From CS4-C045 sp963844115 (lineage in GTDB: Bacteria > Planctomycetota > Planctomycetia > Pirellulales > UBA7805): 64,000 nucleotides of DNA. The notes beneath the pieces are model-generated. The model ran no database searches, was not told the origin of the DNA, and worked only from the letters and a program-made list of their open reading frames with translations. The stretch covers positions 1-64,000 of the forward strand of contig CAWJNN010000047.1 of assembly GCA_963844115.1 (NCBI GenBank), given 5' to 3'. This document shows positions 54,509 to 63,508 of this stretch, in pieces; the stretch's first letter is position 1; every line of letters begins with the position of its first letter. The position numbers were made by a program, and so were the translations under genes.

Positions 54509-54783
54509 TCAAAGCTCAGCCCGGAAAAACTCTAGCGTACGTTTCCAAGCGAGCTGGGCGGCGTTCTTATCGTAGCGCGGCGTCGTATCGTTGTGAAAGC
54601 CGTGGTTTACGCCCTCATAGACGTATGCCGCGTATTTGATGTTGGCATCTTTGAGGGCCTTTTCGTATTCAGGCCAGCCGGCGTTGATGCGTTGGTCGAG
54701 TCCGGCGTAATGAAGTAAGAGCGCGGCCTTGATCTTCGGGACATCTTCCGTGGCAGGCTGCCGGCCATAAAAGGGAGTCGCCG
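54509..54783 (-). pseudogene. C-terminal fragment of a dienelactone hydrolase-family protein
   Basis: The leftward frame reads TPFYGRQPATEDVPKIKAAL, LLHYAGLDQRINAGWPEYEK, YAAYVYEGVNHGFHNDTTPR and ends WKRTLEFFRAEL. This is the last third of an alpha/beta hydrolase with the catalytic Asp (AGLD) and His (VNHGFHND). The nucleophile half is missing; the globin gene ends directly upstream. Confidence 0.8.
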
Positions 54784-54790
54784 CGCCCGA

Positions 54791-55186
54791 TCAGTAGCGC
54801 GCAATCATGAACTCGATGCCCTTCCGCATATCCTGCCGCCACTCTTCCTCCAATTCAAGACTCCACTCGGCGTCGTGCGCCTTGATCGCTTCACAGAGGC
54901 AATCCAGCCACAGGGGGTAAAACTTTGGATCGATATCTCGATCGCGCCGACTGTGGAGTTCCGCGATCCGCGCCAACCCCTCGGCCGCGTACTTGCGCCC
55001 GGCAGCGTAGGCGAGCATGTACGTAATGGAGTGTTCCAACATTTCCTTTTGCTTGACGAAATCGGTATTAGCGAACAGCAGTGGAATCTCGTCGGACGCG
55101 GCCAAGAATTTATCGTAAAACGTGTCAAAGAAACCGCTGGAGGCGCAGCACCGTGCGTAACTCTCGCTGACTCGATCGTAATCCAT
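54791..55186 (-). CDS. Single-domain globin-like protein
   Basis: A 131-residue protein from the ATG at 55186 (MDYDRVSESYARCCASSGFF). The helix pattern FFDTFYDKFLAASDEIPLLF, a distal region DFVKQKEMLEHSITYML and a proximal-His candidate in IAELHSRRDRDIDP followed by YPLWLDCLCEAIKAHD fit the globin fold. Such short bacterial globins bind oxygen or nitric oxide. The ORF is open further upstream, but that part overlaps the ppsR end. It follows ppsR by 41 bases and may be in the PEP synthase operon. Confidence 0.75.
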   Translation of the reverse strand: MDYDRVSESYARCCASSGFFDTFYDKFLAASDEIPLLFANTDFVKQKEMLEHSITYMLAYAAGRKYAAEGLARIAELHSRRDRDIDPKFYPLWLDCLCEAIKAHDAEWSLELEEEWRQDMRKGIEFMIARY

Positions 55187-55227
55187 AGCATTGGTCCCAA
55201 ACGCAACGACCCTTGCGCAGTTCTTAC

Positions 55228-56097
55228 CTAGGGGGAATGCACCTGTTTGACGTTTGCCGTGCTGCGGCGTGCCTCCGGAAACCGGATCGCATCGATGATT
55301 TCGACGGCAACCTCTTCGACCGCCTTGTACGAGACATCGATCTTCCGCCACCCGTGCTCCTTGATCAAGGCCTGGGCGTAAGCGATCTCGCGGGCGATCT
55401 CGCGATGGTCAGTATAGTCGACCAGTCGGGCCGCTCGAATTGCGCCGCGCCGCGCCGCGCGAATCTGTTGGAGGCGTTGCGTGTTCATGGTAAGTCCGAT
55501 CACCCGATGGGACGAAATTCGCAGCAATTCCTCCGGTGGTTCCACTCCCGGCAATAGGGGAATATTGGCGGCACGGATGCCGCGACTGGCCAGATAAAAA
55601 CAGGTAACGCTCTTCGAAACCCGCGAGATACCCACGAGCACCACATCGGCCTGATCGAGATCCTTCACACGGGCGCCATCGTCGTGGGCCAACGTGAAAT
55701 CGACGGCGTCCATGCGATCGAACTGTTCCTTATTCAGTGCGTACGATAGTCCCGGCCGCTGCTGCTGGGATGCGTCCAGGTGATCGTCCAGCACCGCCAA
55801 CGTAGGTCCGAGCAGATCGACCGCCGGCACATGGTGACGATTGCATTCACCTACAACCGCCTCGCGGATTTTGGGCTCGACAAAGGTGTGGCATATGATG
55901 GCGTTCTTGTCCCGCGCCCACTCAACGGCCTTCAAGGCGGCTTGGACCGAGCGGATGCCTGGCTTAAGAATCGTTTGGATCTGAGGATCCCGGAACTGGG
56001 CCAAGGCGGACCGGAGAACCTGCTGCCCCGTGCGGCCGGTTCCCCCGGACAAGACCATAATCGTTAACGGTGGATCGTGATCGGCGGCTGAAGTCAT
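55228..56097 (-). CDS. ppsR: Pyruvate,water dikinase regulatory protein (kinase/pyrophosphorylase, DUF299)
   Basis: A 289-residue protein with the family start TIMVLSGGTGRTGQQVLRSA, the segment ICHTFVEPKIREAVV, the P-loop VVLVGISRVSKSVTCFYLAS and NIPLLPGVEPPEELL. These bifunctional enzymes inactivate PEP synthase by ADP-dependent phosphorylation and reactivate it by phosphorolysis. The gene overlaps the end of ppsA by four bases (ATGA), so target and regulator are made together. Confidence 0.92.
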   Translation of the reverse strand: MTSAADHDPPLTIMVLSGGTGRTGQQVLRSALAQFRDPQIQTILKPGIRSVQAALKAVEWARDKNAIICHTFVEPKIREAVVGECNRHHVPAVDLLGPTLAVLDDHLDASQQQRPGLSYALNKEQFDRMDAVDFTLAHDDGARVKDLDQADVVLVGISRVSKSVTCFYLASRGIRAANIPLLPGVEPPEELLRISSHRVIGLTMNTQRLQQIRAARRGAIRAARLVDYTDHREIAREIAYAQALIKEHGWRKIDVSYKAVEEVAVEIIDAIRFPEARRSTANVKQVHSP

Positions 56098-58518
56098 GTC
56101 GATACTCCCGCCAATCCTTGCTCCAATTGCAGTACGCTCAGTGTGGTTTTCAGCACCACGTCTGGAGTCAACGAAATGCTGTCGATGCCTTCTTCGACCA
56201 GGAATTGCGCGAATTCGGGGTAATCACTGGGGGCCTGACCGCAAATTCCGATTTTGCATCCCTTCCGATGCGCGGCCTCGATCGCCGTGGCGATCATCCG
56301 CGTAACCGCAGCATTCCGCTCGTCGAAAACGTGCGCGACTATTTCTGAGTCGCGGTCGACACCCAGAACGAGTTGAGTGAGATCGTTGGAGCCGATTGAA
56401 AAGCCGTCAAAGATTTCGGCAAACTCCTCGGCCAGAATCACGTTGCTGGGAATTTCACACATCACATAAATTTCCAGGCCGTTCTCGCCTTGCACTAGCC
56501 CGTGTTTGGTAAATTGCTGGATGACCCGGCGGCCCTCGTCGACCGTCCGGCAGAAGGGCACCATGAGTTTGACATTCGTCATCCCCATCTCGTCGCGTAC
56601 TTTTTTCATGGCCTGGCATTCCAGGGCAAAACCGCGCTGGTCAGCGCGGGTCGTAGTAGCGCAACGCGCCACGAAAGCCGATCATGGGATTTTCTTCCGC
56701 TGATTCATAGAGAAAACCGCCGATCAGGTTCGCGTACTCATTGGACTTGAAATCGCTCATCCGCACGATCACGTCCTTCGGGTAGAACGCGGCCGCGATC
56801 ATGGCGACGCCGTGCGCCAACTTCTCAATGAAGTACTCGTGCTTTCGTGGATAGCCCACCGTGGCCTGTTCGATCTGGCGGATCACGGCAGCGTCTTCCA
56901 GAACGTCAAAATCCAACAAGGCGAGCGGATGGATGCCGATGGTGTTGTTGATAATGAACTCCAGCCGTGCCAGGCCCACCCCGTCGTTGGGCAGGAAGGA
57001 CAGCCGCAACGCTTCGGCGGGATTCGCGATGTTCATCATGATCTTCGTCCGGGGACGCTCAACGTTTTCCAGCGCGATGGTCTCGACAGTGAACGGCAAG
57101 GCGCCGCTGTAAGCGAAGCCGGTTTCGCCTTCCGCACAGGAGACGGTGACGACCTGCCCATCGTGCAGAACCTCGGTCGCTTGACAGGTCCCTACGATGG
57201 CGGGCAGTCCCAGCTCGCGGCTCACGATGGCAGCGTGACAAGTCCGCCCGCCTCGATTCGTGACAATCGCCGCCGCCTTCTTCATGGTGGGTTCCCAGTC
57301 CGGATCCGTCTTGTCCGTGACCAGAACTTCATGCGGCTGAACCTGATGCAGGTGCTCAACATTCTTGATGATCCGTACCGCACCGGTACTGATCTTTTCC
57401 CCCACGGCAGACCCTTCACACAGCACGTCGCTCTTCTCCGTCAGATGATAGACCTCCAGCGTATCGGTTGCCTTCTGCGACTGAACCGTTTCGGGTCGCG
57501 CCTGGAGAATGAAAAGCTCGCCGGTAAGGCCGTCTTTGGCCCATTCCATGTCCATCGGGGTAAACTTGCCGCGCTTGGCACTGTAGTGCTCTTCGATCTG
57601 ACAGGCCCAGCGGGCGAGGGTCAGGATCTCATCATCGCTGATCGCGAACCGCACTCGATCGTCCGGGGGCACCGGAACATTCTTGACCAGCTTGTTGCCA
57701 CCGCTGTCATAGACCAGCTTGAACTCCTTGCTACCGCACGTCTTTTGGAGAATCGGACGAAAACCCGCCGGCAGCGTCGGCTTGAAGACGTAGTATTCGT
57801 CAGGATTAACGGATCCCTGGACGACATTTTCTCCCAGGCCGTAAGCGCCATTGATCAACACCACGTCGCGGAAGCCGGTTTCCGTATCGATGGAAAACAT
57901 CACGCCAGCGGCTGCCAGATCCGAGCGGACCATTTGTTGAACGCCAATCGACAGGGCGACCTGGAAGTGATCGAAGCCCTTATGCACGCGGTACGAGATA
58001 GCGCGGTCCGTGAACAGCGAGGCAAAACACCGGCGACACGCTTCCAGTAGCGCGGCGTCGCCATGCACGTTGAGATACGTTTCTTGTTGCCCGGCAAAGC
58101 TGGCGTCGGGAAGGTCTTCGGCCGTTGCGCTGCTGCGTACGGCGACAGCAGGACTTGCCCCGTGCATCCCGTGATAGGTATTCAGAATGTCGGCAGCAAG
58201 GTCGTCAGGTAGCACCGCACCAGAGATTTCCTGCCGTATCTGTCTGCCCCTTTGTTGTAAGTTTTCAATGTCCTCGACGTTGAGGTCGGACAAAACGGAT
58301 TTGATCTTTCCGTCCAGCTTGTTCTGTTTGAGAAAGTAGCGATAAGCGTCGGCCGTGATGGCAAATCCGTCCGCCAGCCGGACACCCTGCGGGCGTAATT
58401 CGCGCCACATTTCGCCTAGCGATGCGTTCTTGCCGCCCACCAACGGGATATCGTCGATGGTGATGTCCTCGAACTTGCGGATGAATCGAAGCGCAGTGTT
58501 CACGGCGTTTGTTACCAT
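56094..58518 (-). CDS. ppsA: Phosphoenolpyruvate synthase, frameshifted
   Basis: About 808 residues. The ATP-grasp half has VGGKNASLGEMWREL, VAVRSSATAEDLPDASFAGQ, MFSIDTETGFRDVVLINGAY and FILQARPETVQSQ. The swivelling His domain has TNRGGRTCHAAIVSRELGLP. The PEP/pyruvate barrel has GVGLARLEFIINNTIGIHPL, RMSDFKSNEYANLIGG, IGSNDLTQLVLGVDRDS and the Cys of KIGICGQAPSDYPEFA. It converts pyruvate and ATP to PEP, AMP and phosphate. A shift at about 56650 breaks RYYDPR from QRGFALECQAMKK. Eight 11-base repeats lie just upstream of the start. Confidence 0.92.
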
Positions 58519-58595
58519 CGGATCTCTTTCTGGTGTCGCGAATAGTCAGGAGATGGAGATATTGTGATCTATGTCCGTCTACAAAAGGAACGGAA

Positions 58596-58683
58596 GATCA
58601 ACGGTTGATCAACGGTTGCTTAGCAGTTGCTTAACAGTTGCCTAGCAGTTGCTTAACAGTTACTTAACAGTTACTTAACAGTT
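58596..58683. repeat. Eight 11-base tandem repeats upstream of ppsA
   Basis: Two units of GATCAACGGTT (58596, 58607) are followed by six units of the form (G/A)CYTARCAGTT (58618, 58629, 58640, 58651, 58662, 58673). All start exactly 11 bases apart, about one helical turn. They begin 78 bases upstream of the ppsA start. The rest of 58519-58942 has no recognisable gene. Confidence 0.88.
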
Positions 58684-58942
58684 GCAATTCCAATGCCAAA
58701 AGACAGGCCAATCTGCCGCTACCTCTTGGATCATCTTCCTGAAAGTGTCGACCGCCCGGTCCGTAGTTGCCACAGGAGGAGTCCGGTACAAATGCGCGCG
58801 GTTTTGACACAGTTGGAGAAGATTGTGCGCGCTCAAACAGGAATAGTGTGTCATACCGGCATGCTTGGGTGGCGCGTGAATTGCAGTTCGTTTTGGCGAA
58901 TACCTGCGGCACCTATCCACCGCCGATCCAAAAGCCAAACCG

Positions 58943-59325
58943 ATGAGCGAATCCACTGAGCTAAACCGCAGTCTCGGCCTTCCCCTGATCACGATGTATG
59001 GCCTCGGCACGATTGTCGGCGGCGGATTTTACGCGCTGTTGGGAAAAGTTGTCGGCCAGGCCGGTATGCTCGCGCCGGTTGCCGTATTGGCCGCTGCCTT
59101 GATCGCCATGTTCAGCGCACTGTCGTACGCAGAGCTGTCGGCGCGCTATCCCTATAGCGCTGGCGAAGCCCACTATACGCTCGTCGCCTTTCGCCGGCTC
59201 TGGCCGTCGGTCGTGGTGGGCTGGGCGGTCATTGCGACCGGGGTAATGTCCGCGGCGACACTCGCCGATGCGTTTGTCGGCTTTGTCGGCACGTTAGCGG
59301 ATATTCCCGCTACGGGTATGGCTCT
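58943..59325 (+). pseudogene. N-terminal fragment of an amino-acid permease (APC superfamily)
   Basis: Begins MSESTELNRSLGLPLITMYG, then LGTIVGGGFYALLGKVVGQA, the first helix with the G-x-G-x-GGGF unwound site, then LAPVAVLAAALIAMFSALSY and AELSARYPYSAGEAHYTL. About 125 residues and three to four helices are seen before the sequence turns into unrelated residues near 59325; permeases have twelve helices. No reading resumes in another frame, so this is a truncation rather than a simple indel. Confidence 0.75.
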
Positions 59326-59507
59326 GAATATTACGAACGGTCGGCAACGTCGCAACGCGTGTGCCGCTACGGTGCGGATGGTCGAGCCTCCGCAGAATCT
59401 CACCGTAGGGCTGAAAGCTAGCACCAACTTCCGTCGGTGGCATATAGCTTAGCCGTTTATCAAGCCTTTTGTCGCGATGGCCTGGTAGAGCGGATCCACG
59501 ATTGTGC

Positions 59508-59774
59508 TCAGAGCACTTCGATGCGATTGTCGACGCGCAAATCTTGCGCAGACTGCATAGCGGCGTGCTGAGCGATTTGATTGCAATGGTACGTCGAGCA
59601 GAATCCATCAAGGATGATATGCGTACCGTTGACGTGAACTGCCAGGTTGTGAATACGATTCCCGGTTGCATGGCGCACGGCCACTTGAACCTGCACGGCC
59701 AGATCCTCGACGTTGTTCAGCGGCTTCGGCTGGCTGCCATTCGATTTTTTGACGTGAGTCACCGTTTTGTCCAT
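59508..59774 (-). CDS. BON-domain protein
   Basis: An 88-residue protein from the ATG at 59774, preceded by GGGGAGAGG; a longer start at 59945 is possible. Residues about 25-85 match a BON domain: VEDLAVQVQVAVRHATGNRI, HNLAVHVNGTHIILDGFCST, YHCNQIAQHAAM and LRVDNRIEVL. BON domains bind membranes or phospholipids, as in OsmY. There is no signal peptide with the shorter start. Confidence 0.75.
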   Translation of the reverse strand: MDKTVTHVKKSNGSQPKPLNNVEDLAVQVQVAVRHATGNRIHNLAVHVNGTHIILDGFCSTYHCNQIAQHAAMQSAQDLRVDNRIEVL

Positions 59775-59989
59775 TCGCGTTCCTCTCCCCTCGTGGTGGC
59801 GGCCACGGCTTGGTGCGATTGACGCGCCCCCGCCCTGCCTGTGCGGTTCCGATACATAATGCGGCACATCGCACAGATAGCACCATTCCGGCGAGGACCA
59901 CGACGGGCGATTTTCCGGCGGCCTGTGGTCATTAACGGCAGTCATTTGCTTTCCCTCTTTTCTTCTGTACTAGGTAAAAGCAATTCTTG

Positions 59990-60694
59990 TGCCAAACGGC
60001 CGGCCGTGGCGAGTCAGCAGTAAGATTCAAGTGGACGAGCAGTCGCAGCGCATAAAAAAACTGCGTTGCCGCAGTTCGCGTTCGAGCCCCATGCCAGCCG
60101 CCGAGGGCAAATTACCCGCTACTGGGGACGCGATCGCCGCAACGACGATCACTGCGTACTTGCCAACTCCGCATCCACACGGGGCTCCCTTTGTCACTCC
60201 TGAAGCACCAACTATTATCTACCCTCCTTTCAAACCACGCCTCGCCAGGGACCGGGCTACCAACCCGCCTCGGCCTTCCCTGCCAAATCCCTTGGCCCTC
60301 TTTCCATACTTTCTACGAACGTTGGACGTCACGAGTTCGTGAGATTCTGACAAGCCGCGCATGTTTTCCTGCCAAGTTAGAAATCTTGGATCGCACGCCG
60401 CGCGTTTCGGATCCGAATCCCGCCCTCCTGATTATTTTTGGCACGATAGATTCTGCGTCGCGCCGGCATTTCGCACGATCAGCGAGTGACTTACGTCGAA
60501 TTCGAGCCTAATTCGAGCAGGCAACCGTCGAAGATGGGTCAAATGGGTGATACGGCTTAAAAGATGGATTTCTGCAATCCGATGAGCCAAGCACGATCGT
60601 CGCTACGCCTGCGGTGTACAATTTAGCTAGCAGCGCGCATTCTTCCGAATGGGATCGCTGGTCAAGTTGCTGTGCATCAACAAGGAGAATGGAT
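59990..60694. other. No recognisable gene
   Basis: Open frames on both strands look like chance. The stretch is partly pyrimidine-rich (60200-60310) and ends with the AAGGAG ribosome site of the Gly/His/Tyr-rich protein. Confidence 0.4.
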
Positions 60695-61429
60695 ATGTCT
60701 GTCGGTCGTTCATGCTCTGTTATCGCGACCTTCGCGTTGGCTTCGTTACTGAGCCTCGGATTCGCCACCCATGCCAACAAAGCCTACGGCGGCGGACCCG
60801 GAGGCGGCGGTCATGGCGGCGGCGGTCATGGCGGCGGCGGTCATGGTGGTGGTCATGGCGGCGGTCATGGTCATGGCGGTGGTGGCCATAGTGGTGGAAG
60901 ACACGCTGGAGGTTATGGTGGAGGCCATGGTGGTGGTCACGTAGGTGGCAGTCACTATGGTGGCAGTCGCAGTCACTATGGTGGCGGGCACTATGGCGGT
61001 AGTCATTATGGCGGCAGTCGCAGTCACTATGGCGGCAGGAACTATGGCAGCACGCGCTATGGCGGTAGTCATTATGGCGGCAGCATCTCCATAGGTGGTT
61101 ACGGACACTCGAGACCGTCGTATCCGAATCGTGTTGGCTACGGTTATGGGTATTACCCACGCTACTCGAATTTCGGTGGTTACTATTCCAACTACGGTGC
61201 GTATTACCCCGCATACCGCCCCAGCTATGTTGTGCGCAACTATAACTACGGCTATTACGCTCCCGTCGATCGTACGATTCCGGCGTACGGCACGACGGTT
61301 TATTCCAGCCCACCTCCCCAGGAACCTCAAGTCGTGGACCCGAACGTGCCTGGCACGGAATTACGACCCGGGATGGTATTGCCCGACGGTTCTGTCGTCG
61401 TTTCGGTCGGAGCGGCTTCGGACAACTGA
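60695..61429 (+). CDS. Secreted glycine/histidine/tyrosine-rich repeat protein
   Basis: About 244 residues from the ATG at 60695 with AGGAG seven bases upstream. A signal peptide (CSVIATFALASLLSLGFAT) is followed by three zones: GGGGH-type repeats (GGGGHGGGGHGGGGHGGG), then SHYGG/SRSHYGG-type repeats, then a Tyr/Asn-rich part (YGYGYYPRYSNFGGYYSNYG). It closes with a conserved-looking end (GTELRPGMVLPDGSVVVSVG). Repeats of this kind bind metals through His or form flexible surface or cell-wall material. The C-terminal motif suggests a short folded end domain. No catalytic function is implied. Confidence 0.8.
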   Translation: MSVGRSCSVIATFALASLLSLGFATHANKAYGGGPGGGGHGGGGHGGGGHGGGHGGGHGHGGGGHSGGRHAGGYGGGHGGGHVGGSHYGGSRSHYGGGHYGGSHYGGSRSHYGGRNYGSTRYGGSHYGGSISIGGYGHSRPSYPNRVGYGYGYYPRYSNFGGYYSNYGAYYPAYRPSYVVRNYNYGYYAPVDRTIPAYGTTVYSSPPPQEPQVVDPNVPGTELRPGMVLPDGSVVVSVGAASDN

Positions 61430-61586
61430 CCGATCACTCCGTTCGCCGAACCGGATGATGTGCCCGCGTTGGAAACGGTCGCAGTTCCGGGAGCGAACGT
61501 GGTGCTAGAGGTGACGAATTCAAGAAATTCCAACCGGCGACCCGCGTTGCCAGTCACCGTCGTGTGCAGCGAGCACGAACGGATCG

Positions 61587-62516
61587 CTATTTGGCGACGA
61601 GGTTTTCGCCGTTTTCGCCCCGCATGACATTCTCGATCGCCACCAGGTCATTTTGGCCGGGTGTCCCGAATCCGTCCGCGTAGCCAAACAATTCAGAAAG
61701 GGTGGCTCCTCCCAATCGACCGTCCAGAATTTCGACATGTTTCTCGCTGATATGTGCCGGATGCGGAACTCCGCAAGCTCGCGTCAACATGAGTATCTCT
61801 TTGCGCAGCGTAACGAAGAAATTGGCCAGTCGGTCGGCTTTGCTGGTCGGATCCAATCCACGCATCAGCCAACGATTTTGGGTGGCGACTCCCGTGGGAC
61901 AATGGCCGGTGTGGCAACGTTGCGCCTGAATACAACCGATCGCCAGCATGGCCTCGCGGGCTACGCCAATCATGTCGCAGCCCAGCGCAAAGGCGAAAAT
62001 CGCGGCCTGCGGAAACCCTAACTTCGCCGATCCGATGAAAACGATATGCTCATCCAGTTGCTGCTCGGCGAAAACCCTGTAGACGCGCGAAAAACCCAGC
62101 TTGAATGGCAGGGCCACGTGGTCAGCAAACGCCAGCGGCGCCGCCCCCGTGCCGCCTTCTCCTCCGTCGACATCCACGAAATCAACAGCTCGTCCCGTCG
62201 TCGCCGTAAGTCGAGCCAATTCGGTCCAGAAGTCCATTTGGCCCACTGCCGATTTGAAGCCGACAGGTAGCCCGGTAACCTCTGCGATCTGTTCCACCAA
62301 ATCCAACATCGCGTCCGTCCCGTCGAAGGCAGAATACGCGGACGGGCTGATACAGTCCTTGCCGACGGGCACGCCCCGTATATCGCTAATCTCCTGAGTG
62401 ACCTTTGCGGCCGGGACGATTCCGCCGGCCCCCGGCTTGGCACCTTGGCTCAGCTTTATCTCGATCGCCCGAATCTGTGGATGACAAGCGACCGCTATCG
62501 ACCGCAAGGAAGCCAT
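61587..62516 (-). pseudogene. FMN-binding glutamate synthase-family protein, N-terminal third missing
   Basis: The 309-residue frame starts within the synthase barrel: HPQIRAIEIKLSQGAKPGAG, GGIVPAAKVTQEISDIRGVP, AVDFVDVDGGEGGTGAAPLA, and the 3Fe-4S cysteines in CIQAQRCHTGHCPTGVATQN. It ends with a normal C-terminal region (VEILDGRLGGATLSELFGYA). Stand-alone members are about 500 residues, so roughly 190 N-terminal residues are lost, and the 68 bases to the protoglobin gene cannot encode them. It would have used FMN to transfer ammonia-derived nitrogen or carry out a related reaction. Confidence 0.8.
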
Positions 62517-62583
62517 TATAGTGCGCGATGCGTGCGCGAAGACACAGTCACTTCCGCAACTTGATCGTTGAGAAACAAACCGT

Positions 62584-63135
62584 TTAGCGGGGGCGTGCCG
62601 GGCGTCGGATATCCCGGTGTTCGTCGATGTAGGAGTCTTGAATGATCGTTAAGTCGATGTCGAGCGCCATATTCAGCGAACTCAAACTTGTTGCCAGCTC
62701 GGCCGGCGTACCCGGCCAGTCCCGGGCAACTACGTCGATCAAACCCTTTCGCATGCGCCCCAGGGCGGCATTGGTGTAGAACTGGTCGAGACCAATCTCG
62801 GCGTGTTTGCGACCCACTTGCCAACGCCGCTGTACGTACTGGTGATCGTAGGCGCTGCCAAATAGTTCCATGACCCAGATCGCAAGAGTCCCTTTTAATC
62901 GGTCGACCTGCTCCTTTCCGCCCGTGATGACTTTTTGGGCGTTGGGATGCTTCTGAATTTGCGCGTAGAAGTCGTCGATCAACATTGGCAAGTGAGGCTC
63001 AACGATATCCGCCAGGGACCTCACACGCTGCGCGTCCGCATCGGTCCAGCCCAGGTATTTCTGTAGTTCCCGAAACCGTCCGTAGAATTCGTGCGGATCG
63101 ATCCGGACCTTCGACTGCGATTCTTGATCTAACAT
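62584..63135 (-). CDS. Protoglobin/globin-sensor-domain protein
   Basis: A 183-residue stand-alone globin of the sensor class: YLGWTDADAQRVRSLADIVE, PHLPMLIDDFYAQIQKHPNA, LKGTLAIWVMELFGSAYDHQ and VQRRWQVGRKHAEIGLDQFY. The HAEIGLD block carries the proximal His region typical of globin-coupled sensors and protoglobins. These bind oxygen, CO or NO. No output domain is attached. The ATG at 63135 follows AGGAGGTGCTTCC. Confidence 0.9.
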   Translation of the reverse strand: MLDQESQSKVRIDPHEFYGRFRELQKYLGWTDADAQRVRSLADIVEPHLPMLIDDFYAQIQKHPNAQKVITGGKEQVDRLKGTLAIWVMELFGSAYDHQYVQRRWQVGRKHAEIGLDQFYTNAALGRMRKGLIDVVARDWPGTPAELATSLSSLNMALDIDLTIIQDSYIDEHRDIRRPARPR

Positions 63136-63508
63136 GGAAGCACCTCCTGTATTCTATTCTCGTTGGACGCCCGTATTTCAGGAAGTTCAAACGCAGAAAA
63201 TCTTTGCTGCCTGGCGTCTTGCTGTGAAAAAGCTACGCGACTGTGCGTATTCGCCCGCTCGCTCAAGCGCGGCACCCTTCGCCAACCCACGGCACATGCC
63301 CAATCACACCAAACTAATCGGCACAAGCCGGATGCCGCAAGAAATCGCTACAAAGCGATACACTCCGAAAGACCGGCCGCGCGCGACGCTCAACAGCGGT
63401 TCCCCGGAGACGTAGATGCGATCGACCCCGCGGTGCCGTCACCGCAAATCGACTCGGTATGCCTGCCATCCATCGTTCTCGCGGTGGCGAAGAACGATGA
63501 AGTGCGAC
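63136..63508. other. No recognisable gene
   Basis: Only overlapping frames without family resemblance are present. Confidence 0.4.

Noticed and set aside
60720..61330. Long minus-strand frames rich in His/Arg or Thr/Ala at 60.7-61.3 kb
   Set aside because: They are antisense shadows of the periodic Gly/His/Tyr repeat gene, which has the signal peptide and ribosome site.
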